Shown here one piece after another: positions 36,960 to 50,900 of a stretch of DNA of 64,000 nt. The notes under the pieces were generated by a model. That model saw only the letters and a list, made by a program, of their open reading frames with translations, was not told where the DNA came from and ran no database searches. The translations under genes were made by a program, and so were the position numbers. Each line of letters opens with the position of its first letter. Within the stretch, counting starts at the first letter, position 1. Source of the DNA: Azadirachta indica (lineage: Eukaryota > Streptophyta > Magnoliopsida > Sapindales > Meliaceae); the NCBI GenBank assembly GCA_022749755.1, contig CM040440.1, positions 13,069,269 through 13,133,268 of the forward strand. Direction: 5' to 3'.

Positions 36960-39199
36960 TAGAATTTAACCGATAATTAATGCGACTGATAATATTTTCG
37001 TCCCTAAATTTTTCCGAAACAATAAATTAAGATATAATTTTCTTAATTTTAACAATTTCATCCCCAGAAGACAGTAATAAATACATTTGATATGTTGGTC
37101 CAAACTCAAGTTCACTCCTACTGTATATTGCACTTAATTTTCAAAATATCAACCTAACTAATTTATCAAATTCTTCTAGTGTTATTTGACATTTTCCCTA
37201 TTTTAAATTTGTAAATATTTTTTTAAAAGGATTTAGTTAATTAAAAATTATCAAAATATATTTGCCTTTTATTTTTATACAACTACAATTATTTGTATTT
37301 TTCAATTTTTTTTAATTTTTAAAATATGTTATATATTTAAATTAATTATTCGTATGTTTATGTTTGCCCACCTATTATTCTATTAAATTTTTGTTCTTAA
37401 AATATCCTATTTCAGGTCATGTATTGTGTTAATCCATTGTTTTTTTCGTGTTTAACACGTGTCGTTATGTATCAACACAATTCATTTATCACCAAAATTA
37501 GTAGGAAGCTAGGTAAAATAAAAAAAAAATAAAATTAGAGATTAATTAATTAAAATTTCTAAAAAAATGTCCTACGTTTTGTTTCTACAAGTTTAGGTAC
37601 AAAAATGTAATTATTCCAATAACTAGAATTAGGTGATTGGAAAATGAGTTGGCAGTTGGGGCAGAGGAAACAAATTCACTTGCAACCTGTGTGTGCAATC
37701 ACTCAGGACGGTGCCGTTCGGTTCGGTGCGTCAGTTTGTCTTATTTGGTTTGACTAAACTTAATTGCGTTTTTCTTCAGAAAAATTGGGTTCGACTCAGA
37801 ATCCATCTAATTTGATCCCATCTCTGTTCTAGACTCTTTTATTTAAATTTTTAAATAATTTGAATTTTTTCTATTAATCTAATCGGACTCTTTGCTGATC
37901 TGAATAAAATATAAATATAATGATTTAAATATTTAAAAATAAATATATAAATATAATTAAATTAAAAATCTTAATTTATATTTACGTAAATAAATATTTA
38001 AATGGATTAAAATTTTATTTTATTTATTATTAATAATATTAATTGATCACTTATATATTTATATATTAATAATTTAATATATTAATATTATTTAATATTT
38101 ATATATATCAACAATTTAATATATGAGTTTTAAATTATTTATGATACATATATCAACATATCAATTTTAATTTTTTTATTTTTATAAAAAATAAATAATT
38201 TAATATTTTTATTTACAAGTGTGAGATAGAAAATAAATATATCAAGTAAATAATTTTCGACAAATTCAAATTTTAATTATATTCAATGTTTTGACCCAAA
38301 GGAAAAAAATACTATCTAAGTTTATAATTTTAATTTTACAAATCTTGATAAAAATAAAAATATTGAAATCTAAATCATCTAATTTTAAAACTTTTGTATG
38401 GCTTCCATTTTAGTTTTTCCAATTATTAATTTTTTAAATTAGTAAACCAAGAACTAAATCAAACCGAGTAAAAACTGAATTAAATTGAAGATTTGATTCG
38501 ATAATATACACAAATTTACACCTCTAACAATTGATGATGAATGATGTATAATTTAAAATAAAAATTTTAGAATTTTATTTTAAAATAGTATTATTAGGAA
38601 AAAAAAAAAAGTATTGGAGAGTGGTTCAAAGTTCAGCATCTAGAAGGGCAACAAGAGTGGGAGTGGTTGAAACTGAAGTAGGAGACAGCCAAGCCAAAGC
38701 CGAAGGACAGGACACGCTGTTGACTGTTGAAATGAAATGAAGCCAATAAGGATGTATTACTCCTATCAACCCCAACATTGACAAAAATTAAAGTTTTTCC
38801 ATCCCTTTTCTTTTTTTTTTTTTAAAAATCACAATATTCGAAATAAATAAATAAATAAATAAATAAATTCTTATACGGTGCTCACATTCAAAATCTATCC
38901 TCACATGATAGGAAAGAATTCTGCCTACATATAATTGAAGAGTCTTACATTTTATAGAAGGTGGGACTTAGAATTTTGAGGTGTACTTTTGTTATTGGTA
39001 CCCAATAATTGCTTTATACATGAAATTGTCAATAAAAGATAATGTAGATGCATAGTAAACTTCATATAATATATTAAGGGTGTGTTTAAAAGTATTAAAA
39101 AAAAGATACTCTATAATTTTTGGGGTCTGTTTATTAATGTGTGACAATATTAATGGAAAGTATTTATTTAAATGAAATTAATACTTAAAAAATTTTAAA
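36960..39199. other. Intergenic region between CML18 and the second TIR element
   Basis: AT-rich, without coding frames. 37690-38530 has a repeat-like composition (GGTTCGGTGCG at the left and AAACCGAGTAAAAACTG at the right), perhaps a decayed hAT-type element. I could not find matching target duplications. 38600-38760 is a less AT-rich island that I do not recognise. An (AAAT)n array is at 38841-38868. Confidence 0.4.
38841..38868. repeat. (AAAT)7 microsatellite
   Basis: Seven perfect AAAT units following a poly-T stretch. Confidence 0.92.
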
Positions 39200-40232
39200 A
39201 GATATTTTCGGCCAATTATTTCAATTTAGGTGATATATTATTGTGATATAACAATTATTCTGATGTTATACTGTAATATAAAAAGACATAAAATATCTCA
39301 ACAAGTTACACATTCATAACATCCGTCAATCAAAAATTAACGATGAGAGAATAAAATTACCGTTTATATAAATTTAAAAAATATATATATATTCTCATTT
39401 TTTTCAAAAAAGTTTAAGGACACAAACAAAAAAAATTCAAGAATACAATTGAAAAAAACTTAGGAATACAATGGAAAGAACTCAATGATACAATTGTTAT
39501 TATACTAATTTAACCTAAAAAAAAGGTCCAACATAACACATTTGCTATCTTCGTTCTCCTCCGCCCCTTCAGTTTCTCCTCCTCCATATTCTTTGCACAT
39601 ATAGCTTCTCCCTCAGTTACCACTAAGCCAACCTCCATTGTCCATAGTTCTTCTAGTTTCCTTTTTATTTTTTTTTTAATATCCTCTTAACTCAAAACCA
39701 ACTTTTCTCCCTCCCATACACAAGCTAATAATCATGAAATCAATCACAATTCACAGTATTATTTGTTACGACCCATGAAACCATTGTGGACCTCTGGTAA
39801 AAGATAGACATCCGCCATCTTTCAGCAGGAATACTCTTAACAGGACTAGGTTTGCTCTGACCTGTTGCAGTTTGCTTGGCGATTTGTTTTGACTATGAAT
39901 GGAATGACAGATGTGAAGGAAGTTGGGGAAGTTTCTAAAACAGACAGCAAGAAGATATGGAGAATAAGACCGACGATTTACAATTTTATTAGATTTAGGG
40001 TATTTTTTAATTTTTTAATTTTAGATTTATGGTTAGGATTATAGTCATCTTTTCATTAAGGATACAATGGTTATTTAACTCTAATCGTTAATTTTTTTAT
40101 AGATAAAAGTTAAAAATGTATAGTTCATTGATATATTTCATGTCTTCTTAAAATACAATATAATGTCAGAATATTTGTTATATCATAATGAGATATCGCT
40201 TAAACTGAAGTAATTATTGGCTGAAAATATCC
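39200..40232. mobile_element. Non-autonomous TIR element (MULE-like), copy 2, inverted
   Basis: The left end GATATTTTCGGCCAAT and the reverse complement of the right end GGATATTTTCAGCCAAT begin about 150-bp inverted repeats (GTGATATAACA..TATTCTGA, then ATAAAATATCTCAACA against ATGAAATATATCAATG). The interior matches the reverse complement of the interior of 25515-26558. Examples are GCTATC, CAGTTTCTCCT, GCAGCTTCTCCC-like AGCTTCTCCCT and CCAACCTCCA in the same order. It is therefore the same family in the opposite orientation. AT-rich flanks give no clear target duplication. No transposase frame. Confidence 0.72.
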
Positions 40233-40942
40233 ATTTTTTTTAATTAGTGTTCATTTGAGACTATTAAAGAGAAAGTATTAATGTACTTAATACTTATATT
40301 TTTTTAGTAATTTTAAGAAAATAATTTTGTTTAACACTTATGAAAAAGCTACACTACAACAGTATCAAAAGAAGCCTAAATTATATTACATTACCATATC
40401 GATTGACATAAATGCTACTTTTAAATGAAATTCTGCAAAGAATTTATTGTTACTCATTCAAAAATCAATTTTATCACAAGCATTTACTCTTCAAATCATC
40501 TATGCAAATTCATGTACAATCCACCTTGAATGCCATTATGACAGACTCTCAAGTGATTGATACCATTGCTTTTCAGTTCATATATCTAGACATTCAATTA
40601 TGACTTCTTTTATAATCATAGGGTATTTACAACATCGCAAATATCTTAGCTTTAACCAAATTTGACCTCTGCATCAAATATCATGTTTTCATCTTGTGCT
40701 CCACTTGAATGCTAAAGAATCTAGAGATTCTTACAACTGCATCACGTCGAAAAGGTTTTAAATATTTTCTTATTGCATTAGTCTCTTAGCAAACAAATAG
40801 AACATAAGAATTATGGTATAAGTATCTTCTTCACTATTTAAAAATCTAGTTCTAATTTGATATATGTAATATGTAATCATTAAAAGAAAAAAAGGATTAA
40901 GGGTATAAATATATCGATCACAATATGAAAGAAGGTACCTGG

Positions 40943-43034
40943 CTACTGATCTAGAAGAGAACTCCCTTCTTTAACAAGCACAAAAAGACCACCGTCTCCT
41001 CTTGAGATTCGAAGATCTTCATCAAGGTAAGTAATAAGAAGCCAAGAACTTGCGCGCTCACCTGGAATTGGAACCTTAAGGGGTGGTTGACCAGAAATGG
41101 TTCTCGCAATACTTGCTACTGACTCTTGCAGTGGAGATAGAGATTGCTGCACAGGTGACAGATTGATATTTTGCCCAAAAACATTCAAATTTTCTGGCAG
41201 ATCTATGTTTGACCTTATCTCTGGAGGTTGCACGGTACCTTCCTTAAATTGAACCTGAACAAATTTGGAAGTAGACATAAGGTTTTGGTCCCAATTTATT
41301 TACCTTGCTGAAGTTCATACGTTTTTAGAGATTTTTGTATTCCAAGCAACATTTTCACGGCATGTAGTTAGTGAATTACAATGCATATAATTGTACTATT
41401 CATGAATATATTCTAACATGCCCCTGATGCTTCAAAAACTCTTGAAATAATGGTGAAACTAATTATTTCTCAAGCAATAACAAGAATGCTTCTTATTCTT
41501 TAACATAAATTGTTATAAAAATACTTTCAAATTCATTTCCAAAGTGGCCACTAATACAGGGTATCAACAATGCGGTTTTAAAAAACTCAAGGTGCAAAAT
41601 AAAGAACAATTTGTAATAAAGCAATTACAGATAGAATGTTGTTTCTGTAAAAAGTTCTAATACTCAACTACTCAAGTCTTTTTAAAGGATTACCTGTATT
41701 CTAGAAGGGCTTCGAACTTCAAAGGAGGCAGATGCACTGAAAGAGAAATCAGCAAAAGGGCTGGAGAATGTAGTGGAGTTCACAATAGTGAGGCTACTCG
41801 TGTCAATTTTTTGGGTTATCTTCTGCACTTTCAGAAAAGGTGTTGCACCTGCTGCCAATAGTGGCAACAACTCAGAAAATGCAGTGTACCTGATCATTCC
41901 CCAAACATGACCAAAAGGCAAAGTTAGGGCTAACAGAACTTAATAAGAATCAACAATATCAAATCATAAAGAGATAAATTGCTACATTCTCACAAGATCC
42001 CAAAACCGGTCCAGCCTGAACTTAACGTTGGTTATCGCTAAGCTATTTGTCAGCCTCAAATTTTTAAGAGATTCTTCCTTAAAGCAAACCAGGCATAGAT
42101 TTTCACATCGGTTCTTCACTTATGTCATCAGTGACAACCTTTCATTTCAAGTAAAAGATAATAACCATGATAAATTTATAAATTCCTTTATCTAAATAAA
42201 GAAACACTGCAGATTTAAGAGATTATAGCAATATCATTTCGTGAATAACAACGAATGCAACATGGTACAAACCAATAGACACTAAATTGAGAGGAAAATA
42301 AGGCAATGAACAAGATGATACTTAATAACAGGGATTATAAGCTCTGAAAAGTGAAGACATTTTTCTTTTTTTTTTTTCCCCTGATTCACACACATTTTCT
42401 GTACTGTTAATTACTGCTGTATTCAATAATGTCTTCTACCAGAGAGAAGACGAACTCACACCAAAACCCAGTTGCCATCAAGAACCCCAGTTGCCTCCAC
42501 GGGGTTCGGAGTCGGATTAAGCGCCTCCAACTGATTAACAAGCTCAGTAACTTCGGCCCGAACATCCGCCCCGACCCGAAACCCGAATTCCGTCCCATAA
42601 ACCGTGTCAACCAAACATCTCTTCAAATCCCCAACTTTATCCTCCTTCTCCACTTCCGCCACCGCTGGAGCCCTTCCATTACCCGCGCCGACGTACTCCT
42701 CCTCCCACTCGTCCTCGTCCTTGGGAGGATCCGCATCCGCCAACTTCGTCGGTTCCTGATCGGCTTCCACCTCCGTTTTCTCGCCCCATTCGTCGGTGAT
42801 AGTAACGGGGGTTTCTACGGTCTCGGAATCGGATTCGGGAATCGGGTCGGGTAAGGAAGAGGAGTGACAGCGAAGTCTGAGGAATTTGCTGGGTATTGAA
42901 CGAGTAACAGAGAATGAAACTGCAGAAGGGGTTTTGGAAGAGAACAAGATAAGAGGTTTAGGCTTAGGGTTAGGGTTTTTGCAAGAAGAGCAAAAGAAGG
43001 AAGTTGGTAAAGGTGAGGAGAAGAGGAGAACCAT
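40943..43034 (-). CDS. PAP3: Plastid-lipid-associated protein 3 (fibrillin), chloroplast, 360 aa, three exons
   Basis: Minus-strand exons are 42460-43034, 41694-41889 and 40943-41254. Junctions are TTGGT|GTGAGT, ATCAG|GTACAC, ATACAG|GTAATC and GTTCAG|GTTCAA, with one frame over 1083 nt. Residues 1 to about 55 form a Ser/Lys/Pro-rich transit-peptide-like leader ending near RLRCHSSS. An acidic Glu/Asp-rich linker follows (about 60-130), then the PAP/fibrillin domain: LKRCLVDTVYGTEFGF, NQLEALNPTPNPVE, LDGNWVLVYTAFSELLPLLA, and the C-terminal block DEDLRISRGDGGLFVLVKEG. The acidic linker and length fit the PAP3/FBN2 subgroup. Fibrillins are plastoglobule and thylakoid-associated lipid-binding proteins linked to carotenoid storage and photoprotection. 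That role is family knowledge. Confidence 0.92.
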
Positions 43035-43099
43035 TGTTAACTGTGTTCTGCTGTGTAGATTCGTTTCTTCTCCTCAAATAATTTTAGTTTAAGCTCTGC

Positions 43100-46000
43100 G
43101 CCATACATTAATTGTTTCAAAAATGTTTTTTCTTTTATTATTATGTTTCCTCTATTATTTAAAATAAAAAAAAAGTACCTGACACGTGGAATTTTTCCCT
43201 GTTTTCCTTGACTTTTATTATTATTTAGTGTGAATTTGTGGATGCAAATTTAAGCACTGTGATTTTTTTTACCAGTATAACGACAAAAACCTCCTGACAT
43301 TTGGTATAATGTATAAATATTTTCTTAACGTTTAAAAAAAACAAAAATATATGAATTTTAAATAAATAAATAAATTTTTTTTGCTTTTATTTTTATTCGT
43401 TTACTAATTAATTAATTATTATTTATACTTATAAAATATTTTATATAATAATAATATGATATATAATTTATTAAATTATAATAATTTATTTTTTTAATTA
43501 TAATAATTTATTTTTTATTTAATATTTTTTATAATATACTCAATATTAAATAAATTCTTTTAATTTATTATTTTAATAAAAAATTTTAAAAAAAAATATA
43601 ATTACTAAAAAAATTCAAGTAATGAGTTAAATCACATTCATATACTAAAATACTTTTAACGTTTTTTTCTCTTTTATTTTTATAATAATAATTTAACATT
43701 TAATTATTAAAAAATTTTAATTGAAATTTTTTTAAAGTTTTTTTTTTATATATAATATATTTACTTAAAAAATTGTGTTAAATTCGTTTTTTTTAAAAAA
43801 AATATATAAAAATATAAGTACTAAATACATGTTATATATATTACAAATAAAAATAATTAAAATTTTTTTCTATTTTTTAATTAAAATCAAATTATATTGG
43901 TCAATAAAAATATAAAATATATCAAATTATTAATTCTATTAACAAGTGACATTAATTTTTTTATTTTTTTTATTTATATTTTCATATTTTCTCTCAAGAA
44001 ATTATAATAAATTTAATATAATATTTTAAATAAAAATATTATATATAAAAATAAAATGTTAAAATACGTTTGAAAATTTTTTTAACAATTAATATCAAAT
44101 TTAATGTAAAAAAAATATCATAAATATTTTAACATGAGTTTAATTTAATTCATTGTTTAAATTTTTTTAATTCTATTTTCTTTTCTAAATTTTGTATTGA
44201 AACAACAAATTAAAATTTTATTTAGTTATCAGTATATTGTAAAAACAAATATTAAATAGGGACTAAATTGTTATAAATAATAAAATATATTATGAAAAAT
44301 ATTAAAATAAAAACTAAATTGTTATAATTAAATAAAATATATATTATATTATTATTACATAAAAGTTTACAGATATAAATGATAGTAAATTAATTGATTA
44401 ACCAATAGAAATAAAAATAAAGTGGGGTATCAGCCTATTTATCAAAATATAAAAGGATATCTATCTTTTTTTAAATATTAGAATGATATCTGTCTATTAG
44501 ATCAAACAGTAGAAGCATATATGTCATTAGCCCCTTTTTAATTAAAAAAGAGATTTAATTTCTTTTTTTTTCTATTTTCTTGATGGGTGACATTTTGTAT
44601 TAAATGTTTTCGTAATAATGAAAATTGGTGATTATGGTCAATAAATTTTTTATCATATTATTTAAGGGAAGAAAATTATGGATTTATTTTCATTATATAA
44701 TTCTAATAACTGTATATTGGTAAATTGTGATGATTCGTTATGGTTTTTATTATGAAATGTTTTTTTTAAATTATACTGTTATTATTTTTTTAAGGTTTAA
44801 TTGTTTATAAATTATTATTTTATTTTATTAATTTGATTTAGATTTACTATCAATATTTGTTCTAACCATCCATATAAATTAATTGAATATAAAAATATAA
44901 ATTAAACTAATTAATGATAATTAATATATATTATTATGGGTGGCAATTCATGTAAACAAATCGTATTCTTGTCTGATTTATTAATTATATCTAAACGAAT
45001 CACATTTGTATTAAAATATGATTTATTTAGATACGATTATTTGTTTACACATAATTATTTGTTTAAACACAATTAAATAAAATTAGTGTTTTCAACTTTT
45101 TTTTTTCGTATTTTCTTACCTTTATATATTAAGTTTGTCTCGACATGGGATTTGGGTAAGGTAGTATAAATATTTTTTTCATTTTAAATTTACAAATACA
45201 ATAAAAATTAATAAAAATTGTAAACAATATGTAAACGTGTTTTAAATGAATAATTAAGTCAAGAAGATCAAACACAAATTCTACTCTATTATTAAATAGG
45301 TAATACAAATAAGATAGGTTATTATTCGTATTTGATTTATTAATTATGTTTAAATGAATCATATTCATATTAAAATATGATGTGTTTATACGCGATTATT
45401 CGTTTATATATGATTATTTGTTTAAATACAATTACATAAAATTAATATTTTCCACTTTTTATTTTTTGGTATTTTCCTAAGTTTATATATTAAGTTTGTC
45501 TGGAGATGGGATTTGGGTAAGCTAATGTAAAACATTTTTTTCATTTTAAATCTTTTACAAATATAATAACAATTTATAATAATTTTAAACAACTCATAAA
45601 CGTATTTTAAACGAAGAAATAGGTCAAGAAAATCAAACACAAATTTGATACTATTATTAAATAGGTGATATGAATATTATTGATGTCAAATTTTCAAACT
45701 CAAATCCATTTAATCGCATTGAATTTATATTGAATATGACCCAAATTGTCATTCCTATATATTAGTACCATTTCAAATTTTTCTTAAAACTCATCTTTCT
45801 ATTTATCATTTTAACCTTAATTAAATTATATAAAATTATATATAATTGAACTTATATATTTTGATTTATATTAAAAAGTCTTTACACCTCATGCATTATA
45901 TGTAATTCATTATTACTTCTACTTTCTACTAACTTTCATGTACCATAACTTTTTTAAACCTTATATAAATAAATAAGTAAATATTTCATTTTTCAATAAA

Positions 46001-46840
46001 TATAAAAAATTTTGAAATTGGTAAAGGAGCAATAATGAAAAACATGAGTTTCTGATTACAATTTAAAGTTTGGTGGAAATTTATTTTTTACAAATTAATT
46101 TAACATATTTTGAAAGAAAAAGATTCAGTTAATCATTTTCAGTAAAATAAAAAAAGAAGTTTAATAACATTATAGTTTGCAAAGAAATGAGACAAAATAA
46201 TCATTTTTTAAAGAAAATGAGGCTTATAAGGATTTTCATGTAGGTAACAATAACACCATTCATTTTGATATTAAATATTAATGTAATAATATTAAAGTGT
46301 TACGAAAAAGAAGTTTAAGTCCTTATAATTATGTTGGGTAAATTTCTCATAAATTAGTGATAAATTTTGCTTAAATTGGATGTCAATTTTTGGGGTTATT
46401 TTTAGCCTTACTCCCAAATTTATTGATATTATTAGAGATGCATCAAATTTTGTAAAAGGTATCACTCAAACCCCAAATAACCGTAAAATAACTACTTTAT
46501 CCTTTAAATAAAAATAAAATAAAAATAAAAAGAATAATAATATTTTAATCCCTAAGCTTAGGTCAAATAACATAAGAAGACAAACTTTAATTAATTTTAA
46601 CATTTTAGTTCTTACTTTAACATCAATTAATTAAATAGTGATAAATTATAAATTTATCACTACATATTAGATTTAAATCAATATGTTGTACAACATATTA
46701 ATTTCACTGAATACACTAATTTTTTCTTGAGAATATATATTTACGGCATAAAGTGCTGCTGAAAATGAATAATCCAAGAGCTTGTTTTAACATAGGAATA
46801 AGCTCTATCACTGCCACGATAAGGAATAACAAGCTCTATC
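43100..46840. other. Very AT-rich intergenic region between PAP3 and the receptor-kinase array
   Basis: Almost pure A/T tracts at 43300-44400. A 361-bp tandem duplication lies at 44956-45668. No coding frame stands out. At 46380-46700 there is unique AT-rich DNA, after which the array's shared upstream block starts at about 46853. Confidence 0.5.
44956..45668. repeat. Two tandem copies of a ~361-bp AT-rich unit
   Basis: The unit start (TCGTATT-TTGATTTATTAATTAT) and the internal landmarks TTTATATATTAAGTTTGTCT and GATGGGATTTGGGTAAG recur at about 361-bp spacing (45121 and 45482). The outer flanks GGGTGGCAATTC (44939) and AATTGTCATTCC (45748) hint at inverted ends of a larger repeat. The copies are clearly diverged. 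Confidence 0.7.
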
Positions 46841-46852
46841 AATGCTTGTGAA

Positions 46853-47923
46853 AAATATTGGAGTGGCTGAAGTATTCATAGATTTCTTATCTTCCAACTT
46901 AGCTATGAGATAAGTTTGTAAGTCAAATGCCTAGTGTGCAAGCTAAAACAGTTAATTTCAATGGATTTTTCACGTAATTCATGAACTTATATTACTTTTG
47001 TTAATTACTTGTGAAATTTTAGTTTTGTGATTGATTTATTAAGAAAGGAAGGACTTGAACTAAGAGAAAAATAAAATACTAAAAAGCCTAAACACAAGAG
47101 AGCTTGGTCAATGTTAATATCATTAAAACATAGAACTCAGACAATTATTTATACAAGCATATGTTACAAAATTGAATTATACAAATTTTCTTTCTAATCA
47201 ATTATGTGCATTAGTAATTGTCTGGTCTAACGGTTCACTCTGATTAGTGAATAATTATTGTTAATTTTATGACTCTTGCGGTATATTTTTCGAAATTCAT
47301 GGGTAATCACAAAATCTCCTAATTATAAACTATTCCAATATTTCTCAGGTTATGCCATTGACTGCCCCACACTTGCACAATCCCCCAGATCTGGTTTTAC
47401 TAGTCAACTCATTGTGTATTACCTTCTACATAAAATTTAACATAGTTCCCTTTCTAATGACCGAGTCTAAGTTTTCTAAAATGCTTTGATTTCTACAGAG
47501 AGTTAAGACAGGAGATTTCCGCAAGTTGCGAAGATCCTCCTTCACAGCCAACTAATGCAACACTGTCAGCATCATTACATTGTAAAATTATGCCCTTTTC
47601 GTTTAGATGCACACGGCTAAATTTGTGAACAACAATTTTCCTGGAGGAAGAAAACAGAAAGGGGGCCAAGTTTTCAAACTCTGAAGCAAAGACAGAGATA
47701 AAAGACCTTGACGCCAAAGCGTAAGGCAAACTCCTCAAGTCTTAAGAGTTACAGAAGTCTTTCGTTTTATTCCCTAATAATGCCAAATTGAAATTGATAG
47801 GGAAGACTAGACTCAAGTAAGTTTGATTACTAGTCCTTGCAAATAAGTCCTAATTATAAGTTAGATTCTGCCTATTTATAGAACTGTATAAGATCATCAC
47901 TGCAATATAAACAAAGAGAGATC
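46853..47923 (+). promoter_or_regulatory. Shared upstream block, copy 1 (promoter of the 1021-aa receptor kinase)
   Basis: This segment is colinear with 51912-52954 and 62670-63756. All three start TGCT(TG)TGAAAAATATTG-like and end just before a MAK-type start codon. A probable TATA box TATTTATAG is at 47873-47881, about 43-51 bases before the ATG. The copies share blocks such as CAAATGCC, GGTAATCACAAAATC and CAGCATCATTACATTGT. Confidence 0.75.
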
Positions 47924-50900
47924 ATGGCTAAAGCAACCTTAGAAAAAGTACTCCCAACTGTTTTCCTTGTCCTGTTTTTCTGTATACATTCTTTACCAAG
48001 TGTTGCTTCTGCTTCTCGTGAAGAGGCAAATGCTCTTCTTAGATGGAAAGCCAGCCTTGCAAACCAAACACAGTCTCGACTTCCTTCATGGAATCTCTTT
48101 GCTCACAATGCCACAAACTCCAAACCACACGCGATTTCATGTTCTTGGTTTGGGATTAGGTGCAATCCTGCAGGAAGTATTATCGGGGTAAACCTTAGCA
48201 GCTTTGGTTTAAATGGTACGCTTTATGAATTTTCATTCTCGTCTTTTCATAATCTTGAATATCTTGATCTTGCTGCAAATTCACTCTCTGGTACTATTCC
48301 ATCTGAGATTAGTTACCTCTCCAAACTCACATATCTTGATCTATCCACCAATCAGTTATCCGGAAAAATCCCACCAGAAATTGGTCTCTTAACTCGTCTT
48401 GAGGTCCTGCACCTTGTTGAAAACCAGTTAACTGGTTCAATACCTTCGGAAATAGGTCAGTTAAAGTCTCTTAATGAGCTTGCCTTGTATAGCAACAGTC
48501 TAGAGGGTCCAATGCCTCATTCTCTGGGTAATCTGAAAAACCTGGCGTTCTTGGGTCTCTATAATAATTCGCTTTCTGGTTGCATTCCTCCACAAATGGG
48601 AAATCTGATCAATCTGACAGCACTTTACATGGATACCAACAACCTGACGTGTCCAATTCCTTCATCTTTTACAAATCTAAAAAAGCTGAGGGTGTTGCTC
48701 GCATTCAGGAATAAACTCTCTGGTCGTATTCCCGAACAAGTAGGAAAATTGAAGTCTCTTGAGTCACTAAGCCTTCATACAAATAATCTTTCTGGTTCTA
48801 TTCCTGCATCACTGGGTGATTTGAGAAATCTCGACCTTCTTCACCTCTATCATAACCTTCTTTCGGGCCCTATTCCTGAAGAGTTAGGAAACCTGAGATC
48901 TCTCACTGACCTCCAGTTGAGTGAAAATCATCTAAATGGTTCAGTCCCTGTGTCTTTTGGTAACTTAATTAATTTAGAAATTTTACACCTTCGTAAAAAC
49001 CGACTTTCTGGTAGCATTCCTCAAGAAATAGGAAATTTCAAAAAATTGAAAGTGCTGGAACTAGACGAAAACCAGTTTACTGGTTATCTGCCCCAAAACA
49101 TTTGCAGCGGTGGAATGCTTACGAACTTCACCGCAAATAGCAACCATTTCACAGGTCCAATTCCGAAAAGCTTAAAAAACTGCACCAGCCTGTTCAGAGT
49201 CCGTCTTGAAGCAAACGAACTCACTGGGAATATAAGCGAAGCCTTTGGTTTCTATCCTAGCCTGGATTTCATAAACCTAAGTTTAAACAAACTTCACGGT
49301 GAAATTTCATCTAGCTGGGGAAGATGTCCAAAACTAATGGGCCTATACATTGCGGGGAACAATATTACAGGAAGAATACCAACTGAAATTGGAGAGGCTA
49401 GTCAGCTAGGAGAACTCGATCTTTCTTCAAACTATTTAGTTGGGGAGATTCCCAAGGCATTGGGAAAGTTGACTAATCTTTCCCAATTGAACTTGAACGA
49501 CAATCAACTTTCTGGTGGTATACCTCCTGAAATTGGGTTACTGACTGCTCTCCAGTTCTTAGATCTGTCCACAAACAGGTTGAGCGAATCAATTCCGGAA
49601 TGTCTGAGAAACTTGACCAGTTTGCACTACTTAAATTTGAGCAACAATCGTTTTAGCAATGAAATTCCAATTCAGTTGGGGCAGTTATTTCCTCTATCTC
49701 AGTTAGATTTGAGTCACAACTTCCTTACGGGAAAGATACCACCCGCAATCGGCAATATGCAGAGCTTGGAGATGCTAAAACTCTCCCACAATTGTCTTTC
49801 TGGAAGCATTCCAAGATTCAAAGACACGAAATTTTCTTTCGACTTATCCTACAATGAACTGAAGGGTCCTGTTCCTGACGGCAAAGCATTTGAAGATGTT
49901 CCGATAGAAGCATTAGAGGGGAACAAAGGATTATGTGGCAATATTATAGGGTTGCCAAAATGTATTACTCCTAGGAAGAGCCACAAATTGTTGTTTTCAA
50001 TTATATTCCCTCTTCTGGGAGCGCTTATACTTGCATTTGCTTTCTTCGGAACATACTTCTGTTTACAGGAAAGAAAGAAAGCTCCATCGACAGAACCAAG
50101 TGACGAGCAGGATGGACTATTTTCAATATCAACTTTTGACGGAAACATTCTGTACAACGAAATCATGCAAGCAACAAAAGTTTTTGATGCTATGTATTGC
50201 ATTGGGATTGGAGGATATGGAAGTGTCTACAAGGCCAAGCTGCTATCAGATATCATTGTAGCCGTGAAGAAACTCCACCCGTCAGCTAATGGCGAAAGCA
50301 CCTATCGGAAAGCATTTCTGAACGAGATTAAGGCATTGACAGAAATACGGCATCGAAATATTGTGAAACTTTATGGTTTCTGCTCAAATGCACGACACTC
50401 GTTTTTGGTTTACGAGTATCTTGAAAAGGGTAGCTTGGCCGTGATCCTGAGCAACGAAGAGAAAGCTACGGAGTTGGATTGGAGTAAAAGGGTGAATATA
50501 GTTATGGGTGTGGCTCATGCTTTGTCTTACATGCACCATGATTGCTCACTGCCAATTGTTCATCGAGACATATCAAGCAAAAACATTTTTCTGGACGAGG
50601 AATTCGAGGCTCATGTTTCAGATTTTGGGATTGCTAAGTTTCTAAAGCTAGATTCATCCAATTGGACTCAAGCTGCTGGCACATACGGATACATTGCTCC
50701 AGGTAATCTAGCTTAATATTAGAATATTCTAACATGTGGCATAATGCTTGGATAATTACCATTTTCTCTCTTCTTTTCTCAGAGCTGGCTTACACGATGA
50801 AGGTAACCGAAAAATGTGATGTTTACAGCTTTGGTGTATTAGCCCTGGAAGTGATCTACGGAGAGCATCCTGGCGACATCATCCCTTGCCTAAACTCTCC

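Noticed and set aside
37690..38530. A second hAT-like element
   Set aside because: Composition is suggestive, but I could not find matching ends or a target duplication.
42429..42854. 141-codon plus-strand open frame
   Set aside because: It lies opposite the first exon of the plastid fibrillin gene. The minus-strand reading has transit peptide, family motifs and consistent introns.
49849..50202. 117-codon minus-strand open frame within the receptor kinase
   Set aside because: Antisense shadow of the transmembrane and juxtamembrane coding sequence.
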